From NCBI GenBank assembly GCA_021799875.1, contig JAJYZP010000015.1, forward strand, positions 1-37,751: 37,751 nt of DNA. The letters are read 5' to 3'. The stretch's first letter is position 1, and each line of letters starts with the position of its first letter. Below the pieces are notes generated by a model. That model ran no database searches. It worked only from the letters and a program-made list of their open reading frames with translations, and was not told the DNA's origin. Shown one piece after another: positions 1 through 7,816 of the stretch. This stretch comes from Actinomycetes bacterium (lineage in GTDB: Bacteria > Actinomycetota > Acidimicrobiia > Acidimicrobiales > Acidimicrobiaceae). The position numbers were made by a program, and so were the translations under genes.

Positions 1-833
1 AGGAGACTCGTTTGGGGGAGAGCTCGAGTGAGATTGGCTTCCGGCCACCCTGTCTCGTACCGTTAGGGTTCCGCTATCTTGAGAAGTTCTTCACCTATCG
101 GTGGATCTCGCTGTTGTAGCGGTGGGTTGGATGGAGATTAGAGATGGTTCTCCTCTTTGGGGTCCAGAGGCACCATGGGACGAACATGTCGTGGTTGCGT
201 AGTGGCGCTTGATGCCAGTGCAGTGGCAGAGTCCGAAGAGCCGTGTCGTCGTGGCCCGACTGTCGCTGCTTGGGCGCTGTGGCTCTGTGAGTGCGGTCGC
301 GCTCCTCGCTCGAAGCCTTCACCAAGACTTACCGGTGAGGTGTCACGGTGATGGGGTGGACGGTAGGCCGATCGTGTCCAGGAGATGGTCAAGCTGCCTT
401 GCGGATCGGTTCTCTCACAGAGAGAACCACTCGCCTTGCAGGTGGACACCTTTGAGACGGTTCTAGCGGTCGTCAAAACTCGGAGCGGTAGCCGCCGGGG
501 TTGCCAGCTCTGGAGTGGTTGAGGCCGTGTTGTAGCGTTACGAGTGGATCGATGGTATTCCTGAACGACGGCACGGTTGACGTCGGTGACGGTTGGATCT
601 TTCGAACTGTGTCAGTCTGTGAAGACCTGGTGCAGGTTCAACGTTATGGGGCTTGCTTCATCTACTCTCGAACGCATCGATAGCGGTCTGCTGCGTTCTG
701 CGACCGTAGAGCGTTCGGAGGTGCCGCGGTCCCAACGCAACGTACCGTGAGTCCAAGTGTGCCCTGAGGATCTTGAGGCGCTTGGAAGACTGTCTTGCAA
801 GATGCTCTTGTGCTGTGGAAGTACTCACGTGGG
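1..833. other. Region without a supportable gene
   Basis: I see no convincing gene here. Open frames exist on both strands, the longest being about 112 codons on the minus strand at 138-476. Their translations are rich in Ser, Thr, Pro and Arg and resemble no family I recognise, and they lack good ribosome binding sites. The one clear structure is a short hairpin at 408-428, listed separately. No tRNA-like arms were seen. The region lies downstream of the minus-strand regulator at 834-1649, so part of it may be 3' untranslated sequence. Confidence 0.5.
408..428. repeat. Perfect 9-bp inverted repeat with 3-nt loop
   Basis: GGTTCTCTC at 408-416 is followed by ACA and then GAGAGAACC at 420-428, a perfect complement. 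It could form a tight hairpin in RNA or DNA. There is no T-run on either side, so it is not a classical intrinsic terminator. Its role is unknown. Confidence 0.5.
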
Positions 834-1649
834 CTAGATGATGACAGAGCAGTCCGGGTCGCCTTTAGCCCTTGAGGATAAGGTGATAGCGGTCCGTGCA
901 TCGTAGAGGGATGCCAACATTCCGCGTATCATTCCTCGCTCTACTGCGCAGAGAACGGGGTGGTCGATCGCTGTCGTTCCGAAGGGACAGCAGTTGTTGA
1001 CCACCCTGAGGCTGTCGTGTGGATCTTGCTGCGAGGCGAATCCATGCGCCGTCAGTGCGTCGGCTATGAATGACATGACCGCTCCGATGTCTCCTTGTAG
1101 CTCGCCCTGGGGAAGCTCTGAGGCGATGGTCTGCCCGTACTCCAGACCGACCTCTTCTGCCATCTGCTCGGCCTGATGAAGCGGAATGAGCGAGAGAGTT
1201 TTTGACAGGAGTAGGGAGAGGAGGGCAAACTGTTTGCGCTCTCGATCGAAGAGCGATACCTTCCTGGAGCTCCGGTAGTGTTTCGACGGTCTTCCGGCGG
1301 CTGCTTGAGTCGAGCGCTCGGATGAGTAGTCGAGATATCCGCCAGCGGTAAGTTTATCGAGGTGGTGTCGAGCGACATTTGGATGCAGATCAAAATGGTT
1401 TGCGACTTCAGCAGCGGTTCTTGACTCGTGCTCCCTGACGAAGAGGTAAATCGCTCGACGGGTCGGATCTCCAAATGCCTCCACGATTGCTGTCACGGCC
1501 TCGGAGAAGTCAAGTCCATCGCGTTCTGGTTCAGGATTGGAGGTCGGCTTGGTCCAGGTCGATAGCACCGTCCCTTCGGAACTCGAGGAGCCTGGACGCG
1601 TCGGGAGAACCATGCGTCGTTCGTGAGCTTGAGCCTTGGCACCGTCCAT
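834..1649 (-). CDS. ArsR/SufR-like winged-helix regulator with candidate Fe-S cysteines
   Basis: A 271-residue transcriptional regulator. Residues about 48-125 form an ArsR-type winged helix (FGDPTRRAIYLF, then HFDLHPNVARHHLDKL as recognition helix, then a GRPSKHY wing). The C-terminal part carries Cys220, Cys221, Cys234 and Cys267. The Cys221-X12-Cys234 spacing matches the first pair of the SufR-type Fe-S motif, although the last spacing (X32) differs. Related regulators bind an Fe-S cluster and repress Fe-S assembly genes. This one is divergent from the Mrp/ApbC Fe-S carrier gene starting at 1717, which supports such a role by inference. The first 45 residues are low-complexity and have no clear ribosome binding site, so the true start could be one of the later Met or Val codons. 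The family call is firm; the ligand is inferred. Confidence 0.8.
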   Translation of the reverse strand: MDGAKAQAHERRMVLPTRPGSSSSEGTVLSTWTKPTSNPEPERDGLDFSEAVTAIVEAFGDPTRRAIYLFVREHESRTAAEVANHFDLHPNVARHHLDKLTAGGYLDYSSERSTQAAAGRPSKHYRSSRKVSLFDRERKQFALLSLLLSKTLSLIPLHQAEQMAEEVGLEYGQTIASELPQGELQGDIGAVMSFIADALTAHGFASQQDPHDSLRVVNNCCPFGTTAIDHPVLCAVERGMIRGMLASLYDARTAITLSSRAKGDPDCSVII

Positions 1650-1663
1650 GCCCTAGAGTTTAC

Positions 1664-1688
1664 CTACATTACGGAAGTGAGTTTGTAG
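1664..1688. promoter_or_regulatory. Candidate operator between regulator and mrp
   Basis: The 67-nt divergent intergenic region contains CTACA (1664-1668) and its complement TGTAG (1684-1688), separated by 15 nt. The position between two divergent starts suits an operator for the 834-1649 regulator. A 5-bp repeat is short and could be chance. Confidence 0.25.
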
Positions 1689-1716
1689 TGCAGTGGTCGA
1701 AGCATCGGAGGCAGAG

Positions 1717-2856
1717 ATGAGCGAGAGTCAAGAGCGAGATTGTGATGAGGAGGTTCTGAGGGCGCTTGCGACCGTCGTTGAACCAGTGCTTGCTTACGAT
1801 CTCGTGGCACTTGGACTCGTCGAGCGAACGAAGAAGAGTTTTGGGCGTGGTGAGGTCACGGTGCGCCTCCCTATTAAGCCTTATCCCTTTCGTGAGGAAC
1901 TGATAGCGAGCACGAGCGCTGCCTTGAGCACGACCTCGGACTTTCGCCGAGCAAAAGTTACGTTGGTCGATGCCGATGACGCTAGTCAACGACGACTCGA
2001 AGCTGTGCTGCTCGGTCTGCTCCCCGCAGGAGCGACGGAGGCGATCACAGAGCGCCGGCCGAGCTTTGCAGTGGCGAGTTCGCCGACTCGGATCCTTGGG
2101 ATCTCGTCGGGTAAGGGTGGCGTAGGCAAGTCGTCGGTAACGGTGAACTTGGCTCTTGCGCTTGCGAGATTGGGAAAGCGAGTCGGGATCTTAGATGCAG
2201 ATATCTACGGCTTCTCGATCCCAAAAATGCTTGGAGTCGAGGAGACCCCTGCACTCGTTGGGAGCTTCATGGTGCCACCACGTTCTTTCGGAGTGAGCTG
2301 CATGTCTATCGGATTTTTCCTCGATGAAGATAGTCCGGTCGTCTGGCGCGGTCCGATGCTGCATAAGGCTCTTGAGCAGTTTGTAGTCGACGTATTTTGG
2401 GGGCCCTTGGATTTTCTAGTCGTAGATATGCCTCCTGGAACCGGAGACGTGGTCCTGTCGCTTGGGGAGTTTCTTCCTCGCTGTGAGATCTACGTCGTCA
2501 CGACACCGCAGCGAGCAGCTCATGCAGTGGCCCAGCGATCGGCATTTGCTGCGAAGAAATTGAAGTTGCCGCTTCGAGGCGTCATTGAGAATATGTCGTA
2601 CTTCGTGGGTCACGACGGTGAACGCTACGAGATATTTGGTTCGGGAGGCGGTGAGGAGCTAGCGTCAGTTCTCTCTCTGCCACTCCTTGCGCAGGTGCCT
2701 CTCGAAGTGAGCGTGCGAGACGGTGGGGATCGAGGAGAGCCAGTCGTTGTCTCAGATCCCGAAGGTGCAGCGGCACAAGTCTTTGTGGAGCTCGCCCAAA
2801 AGATTGCAGCATTTGGCGCCCCACGACGATATCGCCAAGAGTTGAAGATCTCGTAG
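1717..2856 (+). CDS. mrp: Mrp/ApbC-type Fe-S cluster carrier P-loop ATPase
   Basis: A 379-residue Mrp/NBP35-family ATPase expected to carry or transfer Fe-S clusters in the cytosol. The N-terminal ~100 residues resemble a divergent DUF59/MIP18 domain. The deviant Walker A GKGGVGKSS (about 130-138) is followed by LDADIYGFSIPKMLG and the switch DMPPGTGDV (about 237-245), all typical of the family. ATG 1717 is preferred over an upstream in-frame GTG at 1693 because GGAGG lies 5-8 nt before it. The usual C-terminal CxxC after ENMSYF is absent: the sequence reads ENMSYFVGHDGERYEIFG with no cysteines. Cluster binding, if any, must therefore use other residues. It is divergent from a cysteine-bearing regulator. 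Confident in the family, less so in cluster transfer. Confidence 0.92.
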   Translation: MSESQERDCDEEVLRALATVVEPVLAYDLVALGLVERTKKSFGRGEVTVRLPIKPYPFREELIASTSAALSTTSDFRRAKVTLVDADDASQRRLEAVLLGLLPAGATEAITERRPSFAVASSPTRILGISSGKGGVGKSSVTVNLALALARLGKRVGILDADIYGFSIPKMLGVEETPALVGSFMVPPRSFGVSCMSIGFFLDEDSPVVWRGPMLHKALEQFVVDVFWGPLDFLVVDMPPGTGDVVLSLGEFLPRCEIYVVTTPQRAAHAVAQRSAFAAKKLKLPLRGVIENMSYFVGHDGERYEIFGSGGGEELASVLSLPLLAQVPLEVSVRDGGDRGEPVVVSDPEGAAAQVFVELAQKIAAFGAPRRYRQELKIS

Positions 2857-3047
2857 TCGAACAGACAGCGGGCAAGGTAAGGCACATCATTTCCCAAAGT
2901 AGCGCAGTGCATGATGGCTTCGCGTCTCCTAGGAGGTGGGGCTCGACCGCTCGCAAGTCTGAGGATTCACAGCTAATCGGCGAGTGGAGCGTCTCGCTCG
3001 ATTCTGTGGCGAGTAGCGTGAAATGAGTAGTCAAGTTCAGTTCGCCT

Positions 3048-3054
3048 AGGAGGT
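3048..3054 (+). promoter_or_regulatory. Ribosome binding site fixing a GTG start
   Basis: AGGAGGT lies 4 nt before the GTG at 3059. It is one of the strongest Shine-Dalgarno matches in the window and decides the start of the DUF3107 gene. Confidence 0.7.
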
Positions 3055-3058
3055 TTAC

Positions 3059-3295
3059 GTGGATATTCGTATTGGTGTTTCCGATTCACCTCGAGAGATC
3101 GAGATCGAGACTGAGGAATCGGTAACCCAGACAGATATCGAGTCGATGCTCCTGGCATCGTTGCAGAGCGGTGAGCCATTAGTGTGGTTTACCGATAAGC
3201 GAGGCCGACGTGTCGGAATACCGGCCCAAAAGATCGGCTACGTCGAGCTTGGACCCGTAAAGACGGAGCGGAGAGTGGGCTTCTCTGCGTCATGA
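3059..3295 (+). CDS. DUF3107 family protein
   Basis: A 78-residue protein of the small, actinobacteria-specific DUF3107 family, whose function is unknown. The sequence shows the family layout: an N-terminal strand (MDIRIGVSDSPREIEIE), a helix (TDIESMLLASL) and the C-terminal KIGYVELGP motif with a basic tail. The GTG start is set by a strong ribosome binding site. It is followed after 4 nt by the first ArsA-like gene, so the three genes to 5467 are probably co-transcribed. I cannot assign an activity. The association with Get3-like ATPases is context only. Confidence 0.85.
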   Translation: MDIRIGVSDSPREIEIETEESVTQTDIESMLLASLQSGEPLVWFTDKRGRRVGIPAQKIGYVELGPVKTERRVGFSAS

Positions 3296-3299
3296 GACC

Positions 3300-4256
3300 A
3301 TGACAGCACCGCTCGACTCGATACTGTCGAAGCGACTCATCTTCGTCACCGGTAAAGGAGGCGTCGGGAAGACGACCGTCTCGACGGCCCTAGGTCTACT
3401 TGCAGCTCGCCGGGGGTTGCGAACTCTGATCTGCGAGGTCGAGCCAAAGGGGGAGGTCTCGAGATTTTTTGGAATCAAGAGCGGAGGTTTCGTTCCCGTA
3501 AACGTCGCTGAGAATCTCGACGTCATGGAGATGAGTACGGAAGCGGCCCTCTATGAGTATCTGAAGCTGTATCTTCGGCTACCGATACCGGTTCGTCTCA
3601 CACCGCTTGCAAAGACCTTCGATTTTGTCGCGAATGCTGCACCGGGAGTTCGGGAGATTCTTGTCGTCGGAAAGCTCTGTTACGAGGTTCGAGAGAGACA
3701 CTACGACGTGGTGCTCGCTGATGCATCCTCGAGCGGACACATTGTGTCTCAACTCTCATCTCCCCAAGGTGTTGGTGATCTTTTCCCCATCGGGTTGGTT
3801 CGAGACCAGACCGATTGGATGCTCGAGATCCTTGCTGACCGAGAGCAGACCGGGATCTGCCTGGTAGCAACGGCCGAAGAGACACCTATTGAAGAGTCAC
3901 TCGAGCTCAACCAGCGCCTTAAGGAGCAGACGGTGGTCTCCTTGGTAGCCGCAATCGTCAACAAGGTGATACCGAGCGTTTTCTCAAATCTCGAGCGCAC
4001 GACGTTCGAAGGTCTTTCTGCTCTGCTTGACGCTGGCGTGGAGCTTGGCGCCTTGGACGGACTTGCCAACCTGATCGAGGCAACGCGCTTGTGGAGTTCC
4101 CTTGGAGAGCGTCAGGAGAGTCTGATTCAGCGTCTCCGTAGCGCGCTCCCCAAGCAGACGCCATTTGCAGTCGTACCGACGATTCCAGGAGTGCACGTTG
4201 GGCTCTCCGTCGTAACCGAGGTGGCTGAGACTCTCGAGGTGGAGCTATCGTTATGA
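3300..4256 (+). CDS. ArsA/Get3-like ATPase, first of a tandem pair
   Basis: A 318-residue P-loop ATPase of the ArsA/GET3 superfamily. The deviant Walker A GKGGVGKTT (about 17-25) retains the signature lysine that acts across the dimer interface. A switch-like segment VVLADASSSGH follows at about 139. There is no membrane segment, so the protein is probably cytosolic. The stop overlaps the start of the next ATPase gene by 4 nt (ATGA), suggesting translational coupling and a heteromer. Tandem ArsA-like pairs are common in actinobacteria; Rv3679/Rv3680 of Mycobacterium tuberculosis are the known example. There is no arsenite operon context (no arsR, arsB or arsD), so arsenite export is unlikely. 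The substrate is unknown. Confidence 0.88.
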   Translation: MTAPLDSILSKRLIFVTGKGGVGKTTVSTALGLLAARRGLRTLICEVEPKGEVSRFFGIKSGGFVPVNVAENLDVMEMSTEAALYEYLKLYLRLPIPVRLTPLAKTFDFVANAAPGVREILVVGKLCYEVRERHYDVVLADASSSGHIVSQLSSPQGVGDLFPIGLVRDQTDWMLEILADREQTGICLVATAEETPIEESLELNQRLKEQTVVSLVAAIVNKVIPSVFSNLERTTFEGLSALLDAGVELGALDGLANLIEATRLWSSLGERQESLIQRLRSALPKQTPFAVVPTIPGVHVGLSVVTEVAETLEVELSL

Positions 4257-5467
4257 CGCGATCTGCGCTCTTGGAGCTCGTTGCTTCATCGGAGGTGCTC
4301 GTCGTCGGCGGAGCCGGTGGGGTTGGAAAGACAACGACGGCGGCCGCTCTTGGCCTAGTTGGGGCGGTGGATCTTGGTCGGTCCGTTCTCGTGATCACGG
4401 TCGACCCCGCTCGACGGCTTGCAGGTGCGATGGGTCTTGGGGCTCTCACCAATGACCCTCTCGACGTCTCGATCGACCATCTGCAATCTCTCTCAGAGGG
4501 TCGACCACCGATAGGGGAGTTGGCCGCTTCGATGTTGGACATGAAGGCATCGTGGGATGAGATGATTCTGCGGTGCGCACCCGATGCTGCCACCGCCAAG
4601 TCGATCATGGAAAATCCGATCTACGGCTCTATCTCGAGTCGATTTGTTCAGAGCCATGACTACATAGCGATAGAGAACCTGTATGAGCTCCATCGGAGTG
4701 GTCACTATGACCTGATCGTTGTTGACACGCCTCCATCGCGCAACGCAATTGATTTCTTGGAGGCTCCTCGACGCATGGAGGAGTTTTTCTCCTCAAGGTT
4801 GCTTCGATGGCTGACGCTGCCACGTCGATCCCGACTCGTCTCTTCAGCGTTTAGACCGTTCTACACGGTGGCAGAACGGGTCCTCGGTTCGAGATTTCTT
4901 GGCGATCTCTCTGACTTTTTCTTATCTTTTCAGAGTCTTCACGGTGGTTTTGTTGAGAGAGCCCGCGCAGTTACTGCACTCCTCGGAGCTCCGTCTACTT
5001 CGTTCTTGGTGGTAACTGCAGCAGAAGAAGCTCCGACGACCGAGGCCATCTATCTCGCTCATGAACTTACGAGTCGATCGTTAGCCCTCGGTGGAATCAT
5101 CGTCAATCGAACACTCCCCGATGAGCTGGTTACCCTTCGGTCAAAAGCACTTGGCCATGCAATTGCCGATGACCCGGCGCCGTACGCTCGCGAGGCGCTC
5201 GAACTCCTGCGACCGGGTAGCTCCGGCTCCGAGGTTCCTCCTGGGGTAACGGAGCTTGGGTCGGACCAGCAGATTATGACACGAGTGCTCGTAGAGGTTG
5301 CGAACTGCTATGACGCTATGGCGGTTATGAAAGAGCGTGAGCGGATCCAGTGCGGTCGCCTGAGCACATTTGAAGACCGAATTTTCCGAGCGCCTCAACT
5401 TGAGGCTGAGGTTACATCTCTAGAGGTGCTACTGATGCTCGGTCGAGCGCTCGTCCTTGCGGAGTAG
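4253..5467 (+). CDS. ArsA/Get3-like ATPase, second of a tandem pair
   Basis: A 404-residue ArsA/GET3-superfamily ATPase. Its Walker A reads GGAGGVGKTT (about 19-28): the signature lysine found in its partner is replaced by alanine, while the phosphate-binding lysine is kept. Further family motifs are TVDPARRLAGAMG (about 45) and the switch VVDTPPSRNAIDFLEAP (about 157). The length fits the larger member of actinobacterial pairs. The 4-nt overlap with the upstream gene implies coupled translation. One reading is that the two form an asymmetric heterodimer in which only the first protein supplies the trans lysine. This is inference from one residue, and the cargo is unknown. Confidence 0.88.
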   Translation: MTRSALLELVASSEVLVVGGAGGVGKTTTAAALGLVGAVDLGRSVLVITVDPARRLAGAMGLGALTNDPLDVSIDHLQSLSEGRPPIGELAASMLDMKASWDEMILRCAPDAATAKSIMENPIYGSISSRFVQSHDYIAIENLYELHRSGHYDLIVVDTPPSRNAIDFLEAPRRMEEFFSSRLLRWLTLPRRSRLVSSAFRPFYTVAERVLGSRFLGDLSDFFLSFQSLHGGFVERARAVTALLGAPSTSFLVVTAAEEAPTTEAIYLAHELTSRSLALGGIIVNRTLPDELVTLRSKALGHAIADDPAPYAREALELLRPGSSGSEVPPGVTELGSDQQIMTRVLVEVANCYDAMAVMKERERIQCGRLSTFEDRIFRAPQLEAEVTSLEVLLMLGRALVLAE

Positions 5468-5483
5468 CTCCTACGCTAGGGCT

Positions 5484-6362
5484 GTGCTTGACTATCATCT
5501 CCATCTCTGGCCCCATGGTCAATCGGATCGTCCTATGACCGTAGAAGAGCTAGCAGAGTTCTGCGACAAGGCTCAGTCGGCAGGTATCGTTGAGATTGCG
5601 CTCACGGAACACCTTTTTCGCTTCGAGCAGGTAAAGCCGATCCTTGGTTCGTATTTTCGACGGTTCCCGGAACGTCCGATGAGGACGCTCATGGAGCAGT
5701 ACTGGCATGATCATGCGAAGGCAGATCTCGATCACTATGTCGAGGTGGTGCAAGAGGCCAAGCAGGCCGGGCTGCCCGTGATCCTCGGTCTAGAGGTCGA
5801 CTACTACGAGGATGAGATGGATGCGGTCAGTCGCCTTCTTGATGGCTATCCTTTCGATGTTCTGTTAGGTTCGATCCACTGGATTGCGGACTGGCCCTTC
5901 GACCACATCTCTGATCCGACTGTCGTAGCGGAGTGGAATCAGATAGGTATAGAACCAGCATGGGAGGCCTACACCCGTTCCCTGGAAGAGCTCTCAGCGA
6001 CGAGAGCGGTCGATGTACTTGCGCATCCTGATCTCATCAAAATCATGGGATATCGCTCGACTCGCTCAAATGAACTTCATGCTCGAATGGCTGAAGCTGC
6101 GGCGAAGGCCGGTATCGCTGCCGAAGTCTCGTCAGCCGGTTGGCGCAAGCCGGTCAATGAGGTCTATCCATCCCCTGACCTACTGTCGGAGTTTGCGCAG
6201 CGTCAGGTTGCGATTACAACTGCCTCGGACTCTCACGGTAATGAGCACGTCGGATTTCAGGTTCGTGAGGTTAGAAGATACATTAACGATCATGGCTACC
6301 AAAAGCTTCGAGGCTTCCGAGGTCGACAAGCCTACGACGTCGAGCTATCTTCGGAGCCGTGA
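5484..6362 (+). CDS. PHP-domain phosphoesterase, histidinol-phosphatase-like
   Basis: A protein of about 293 residues with a complete PHP metal-dependent phosphoesterase domain. Metal-binding motifs in order are DYHLHLW at the extreme N-terminus, ALTEHLFRF, GLEVDYY, LLGSIHW, VLAHPDL and SDSHG near the C-terminus. This is the HisJ/HisK-like arrangement, so histidinol phosphatase is the nearest named activity. No other his gene is in the window, and another phosphoester substrate is possible. The start is uncertain: GTG 5484 puts the first motif at residue 3 and follows a weak AGGG, while an in-frame TTG at 5457 would overlap the upstream gene and has no ribosome binding site. The gene is probably part of the forward operon. 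Confidence 0.82.
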   Translation: MLDYHLHLWPHGQSDRPMTVEELAEFCDKAQSAGIVEIALTEHLFRFEQVKPILGSYFRRFPERPMRTLMEQYWHDHAKADLDHYVEVVQEAKQAGLPVILGLEVDYYEDEMDAVSRLLDGYPFDVLLGSIHWIADWPFDHISDPTVVAEWNQIGIEPAWEAYTRSLEELSATRAVDVLAHPDLIKIMGYRSTRSNELHARMAEAAAKAGIAAEVSSAGWRKPVNEVYPSPDLLSEFAQRQVAITTASDSHGNEHVGFQVREVRRYINDHGYQKLRGFRGRQAYDVELSSEP

Positions 6363-6366
6363 TCAC

Positions 6367-7815
6367 GTGGTAGCGAGCGTTGATGAGAGCCTTGCAAATC
6401 TTCCAGAGGTAGCGCGATCGTACCTCGTCGATCTGGTGCGACGGTGGGGATTTCTCTCTGACCTCTGCTTCTCTGATCTCCTGATCTATCTGCCGACTCC
6501 TGACTCGCTCGGTTTTGTTGTGGGGGGACAGGCTCGTCCAGCTACGGCTCAGACCTTGCACCCTGGAGATCTCGTTGGTGTGTACTACGATGTTGAGTCT
6601 GTTCCTGCAGTGGCGACTGCATTTCGAAGTGGAAACTTTGCTTTCTCGGAGTGGGTCGATCCGGGATCGGGACATATGGTCGTATCGCACTGTATTCCAC
6701 TTCGCGCAGAAGGCCTGGTCTTCGGAGTTTTGGCGCGCGATTACATGCTGAACCCTCAGCGCATTCAAGGTGAACTGGAGTCGACGTATCTCAATATTTT
6801 CGAGAGGTTCGCCAAGATGGTTCTCGCCGGAGACTACCCGTATCGGCGAGATGAGTCTGGTGGTATTCCTCGAGTTGGCGACGGAGTGATACTGCTCGAT
6901 GGCGACAGGAGCGTCACCTTCCTCTCTCCAAACGCAGTGAGTGCCCTGCATCGACTTGGGTGCGGGTCGCCCTTGCTCGCGAAGCCCTTGAGCGCCCAAG
7001 GCATCGATCTCGACGGCCCGTTACGGTCGTGTGAGACGCTCTCACCGGTTCTCGAAGAGGTCGAAGGGCCGCAGGACTCAGCCGTTACCTTCTACTGCAT
7101 GCCGTTGGTCGCTCGTGGCAAGGCGGACGGGTACCTCCTTCTTGTTCAAGACGTCACGAATATCCGCCGCAACGAACGATTGCTCCTCTCGAAGGATGCC
7201 ACCATTCGCGAGGTGCATCATCGAGTCAAAAATAATCTGCAGACGATCTCCTCGCTCCTGCGGCTTCAAGGTAGAAGAGTTGAATCAGTGGTAGCGAAGG
7301 CCGCTCTCGGAGAGGCGGAGCGACGAATTCGATCGATCGCTGTCGTGCACGAGGTGCTCTCGAGGGAGATCGGTGAGGTCGTACCGATGGCGGAGATCGT
7401 TGAGGCGATCGTTCGCTTGGCGCGTGAGTCAGTCCAGCCCGGCAGGAACGTTGAGATTGAGGTTATGGGCTACTTGGGGGACCTTGATGCAGGTTTTGCG
7501 ACCCCCTTAGCCGTGGTGCTCCAAGAGCTTTTACTCAACTCTTTGGAGCATGCAGCGCCCGAGGGACTCGGGGAAGAGGACAAGGAGACTGACTTACGAG
7601 TGGAGCTCCGCTGTTCTCGAACGACCGAGGAACTGATCGTCGAGGTCGTCGATAACGGTGTTGGCTTCCCCGACGGTTTTAACTTGGAATCGACTACCTC
7701 GCTTGGTCTCTTGATCGTGAGGGATCTTGTACGCTCTCAACTCATGGGTATCTTAGAGATCGATCGAGCACCGGGAGCTGTGGTAAGAATTCGCATACCT
7801 ATGGACCTCAGCTGA
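6367..7815 (+). CDS. pdtaS: PdtaS-like sensor histidine kinase (GAF-PAS-HisKA_2-HATPase)
   Basis: A 482-residue soluble histidine kinase. The N-terminal GAF-like domain (LVDLVRRWGFLSDLCFSDLL) lines up by memory with mycobacterial PdtaS. A PAS-like region follows at about 160-270. The HisKA_2 box REVHHRVKNNLQ has the phosphorylated His near residue 283. HATPase motifs are NSLEHA (about 390), DNGVGFPDGF (about 428) and SLGLLIVRDLV. The frame is open further upstream, but GTG 6367 has GGAG at 6354-6357 and gives an N-terminus of PdtaS length. Earlier starts would overlap the PHP gene by 70 nt or more. PdtaS normally phosphorylates PdtaR, an ANTAR antiterminator; no PdtaR gene is in the window. 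No membrane segments are present. Confidence 0.88.
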   Translation: MVASVDESLANLPEVARSYLVDLVRRWGFLSDLCFSDLLIYLPTPDSLGFVVGGQARPATAQTLHPGDLVGVYYDVESVPAVATAFRSGNFAFSEWVDPGSGHMVVSHCIPLRAEGLVFGVLARDYMLNPQRIQGELESTYLNIFERFAKMVLAGDYPYRRDESGGIPRVGDGVILLDGDRSVTFLSPNAVSALHRLGCGSPLLAKPLSAQGIDLDGPLRSCETLSPVLEEVEGPQDSAVTFYCMPLVARGKADGYLLLVQDVTNIRRNERLLLSKDATIREVHHRVKNNLQTISSLLRLQGRRVESVVAKAALGEAERRIRSIAVVHEVLSREIGEVVPMAEIVEAIVRLARESVQPGRNVEIEVMGYLGDLDAGFATPLAVVLQELLLNSLEHAAPEGLGEEDKETDLRVELRCSRTTEELIVEVVDNGVGFPDGFNLESTTSLGLLIVRDLVRSQLMGILEIDRAPGAVVRIRIPMDLS

Positions 7816-7816
7816 G

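Noticed and set aside
138-476. Minus-strand 112-codon open frame
   Set aside because: Composition is Ser/Thr/Pro/Arg-rich with no family resemblance and no ribosome binding site. Open frames of this length occur by chance at this base composition.
2928-2938. Palindrome CTCCTAGGAG in the mrp-DUF3107 gap
   Set aside because: It is only 10 bp and built from ribosome-binding-site-like sequence. No further structure or regulator links to it.
3300-5467. Arsenical pump ATPase (arsA) function
   Set aside because: There is no arsB, arsD, arsA-linked arsR or cysteine triad for As(III). The pair better fits the actinobacterial Get3-like pairs.
6013-6366. Upstream extension of the histidine kinase frame
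   Set aside because: It overlaps the PHP gene heavily, its residues look like a shadow of that gene, and GTG 6367 gives the N-terminus expected for a PdtaS-like kinase.
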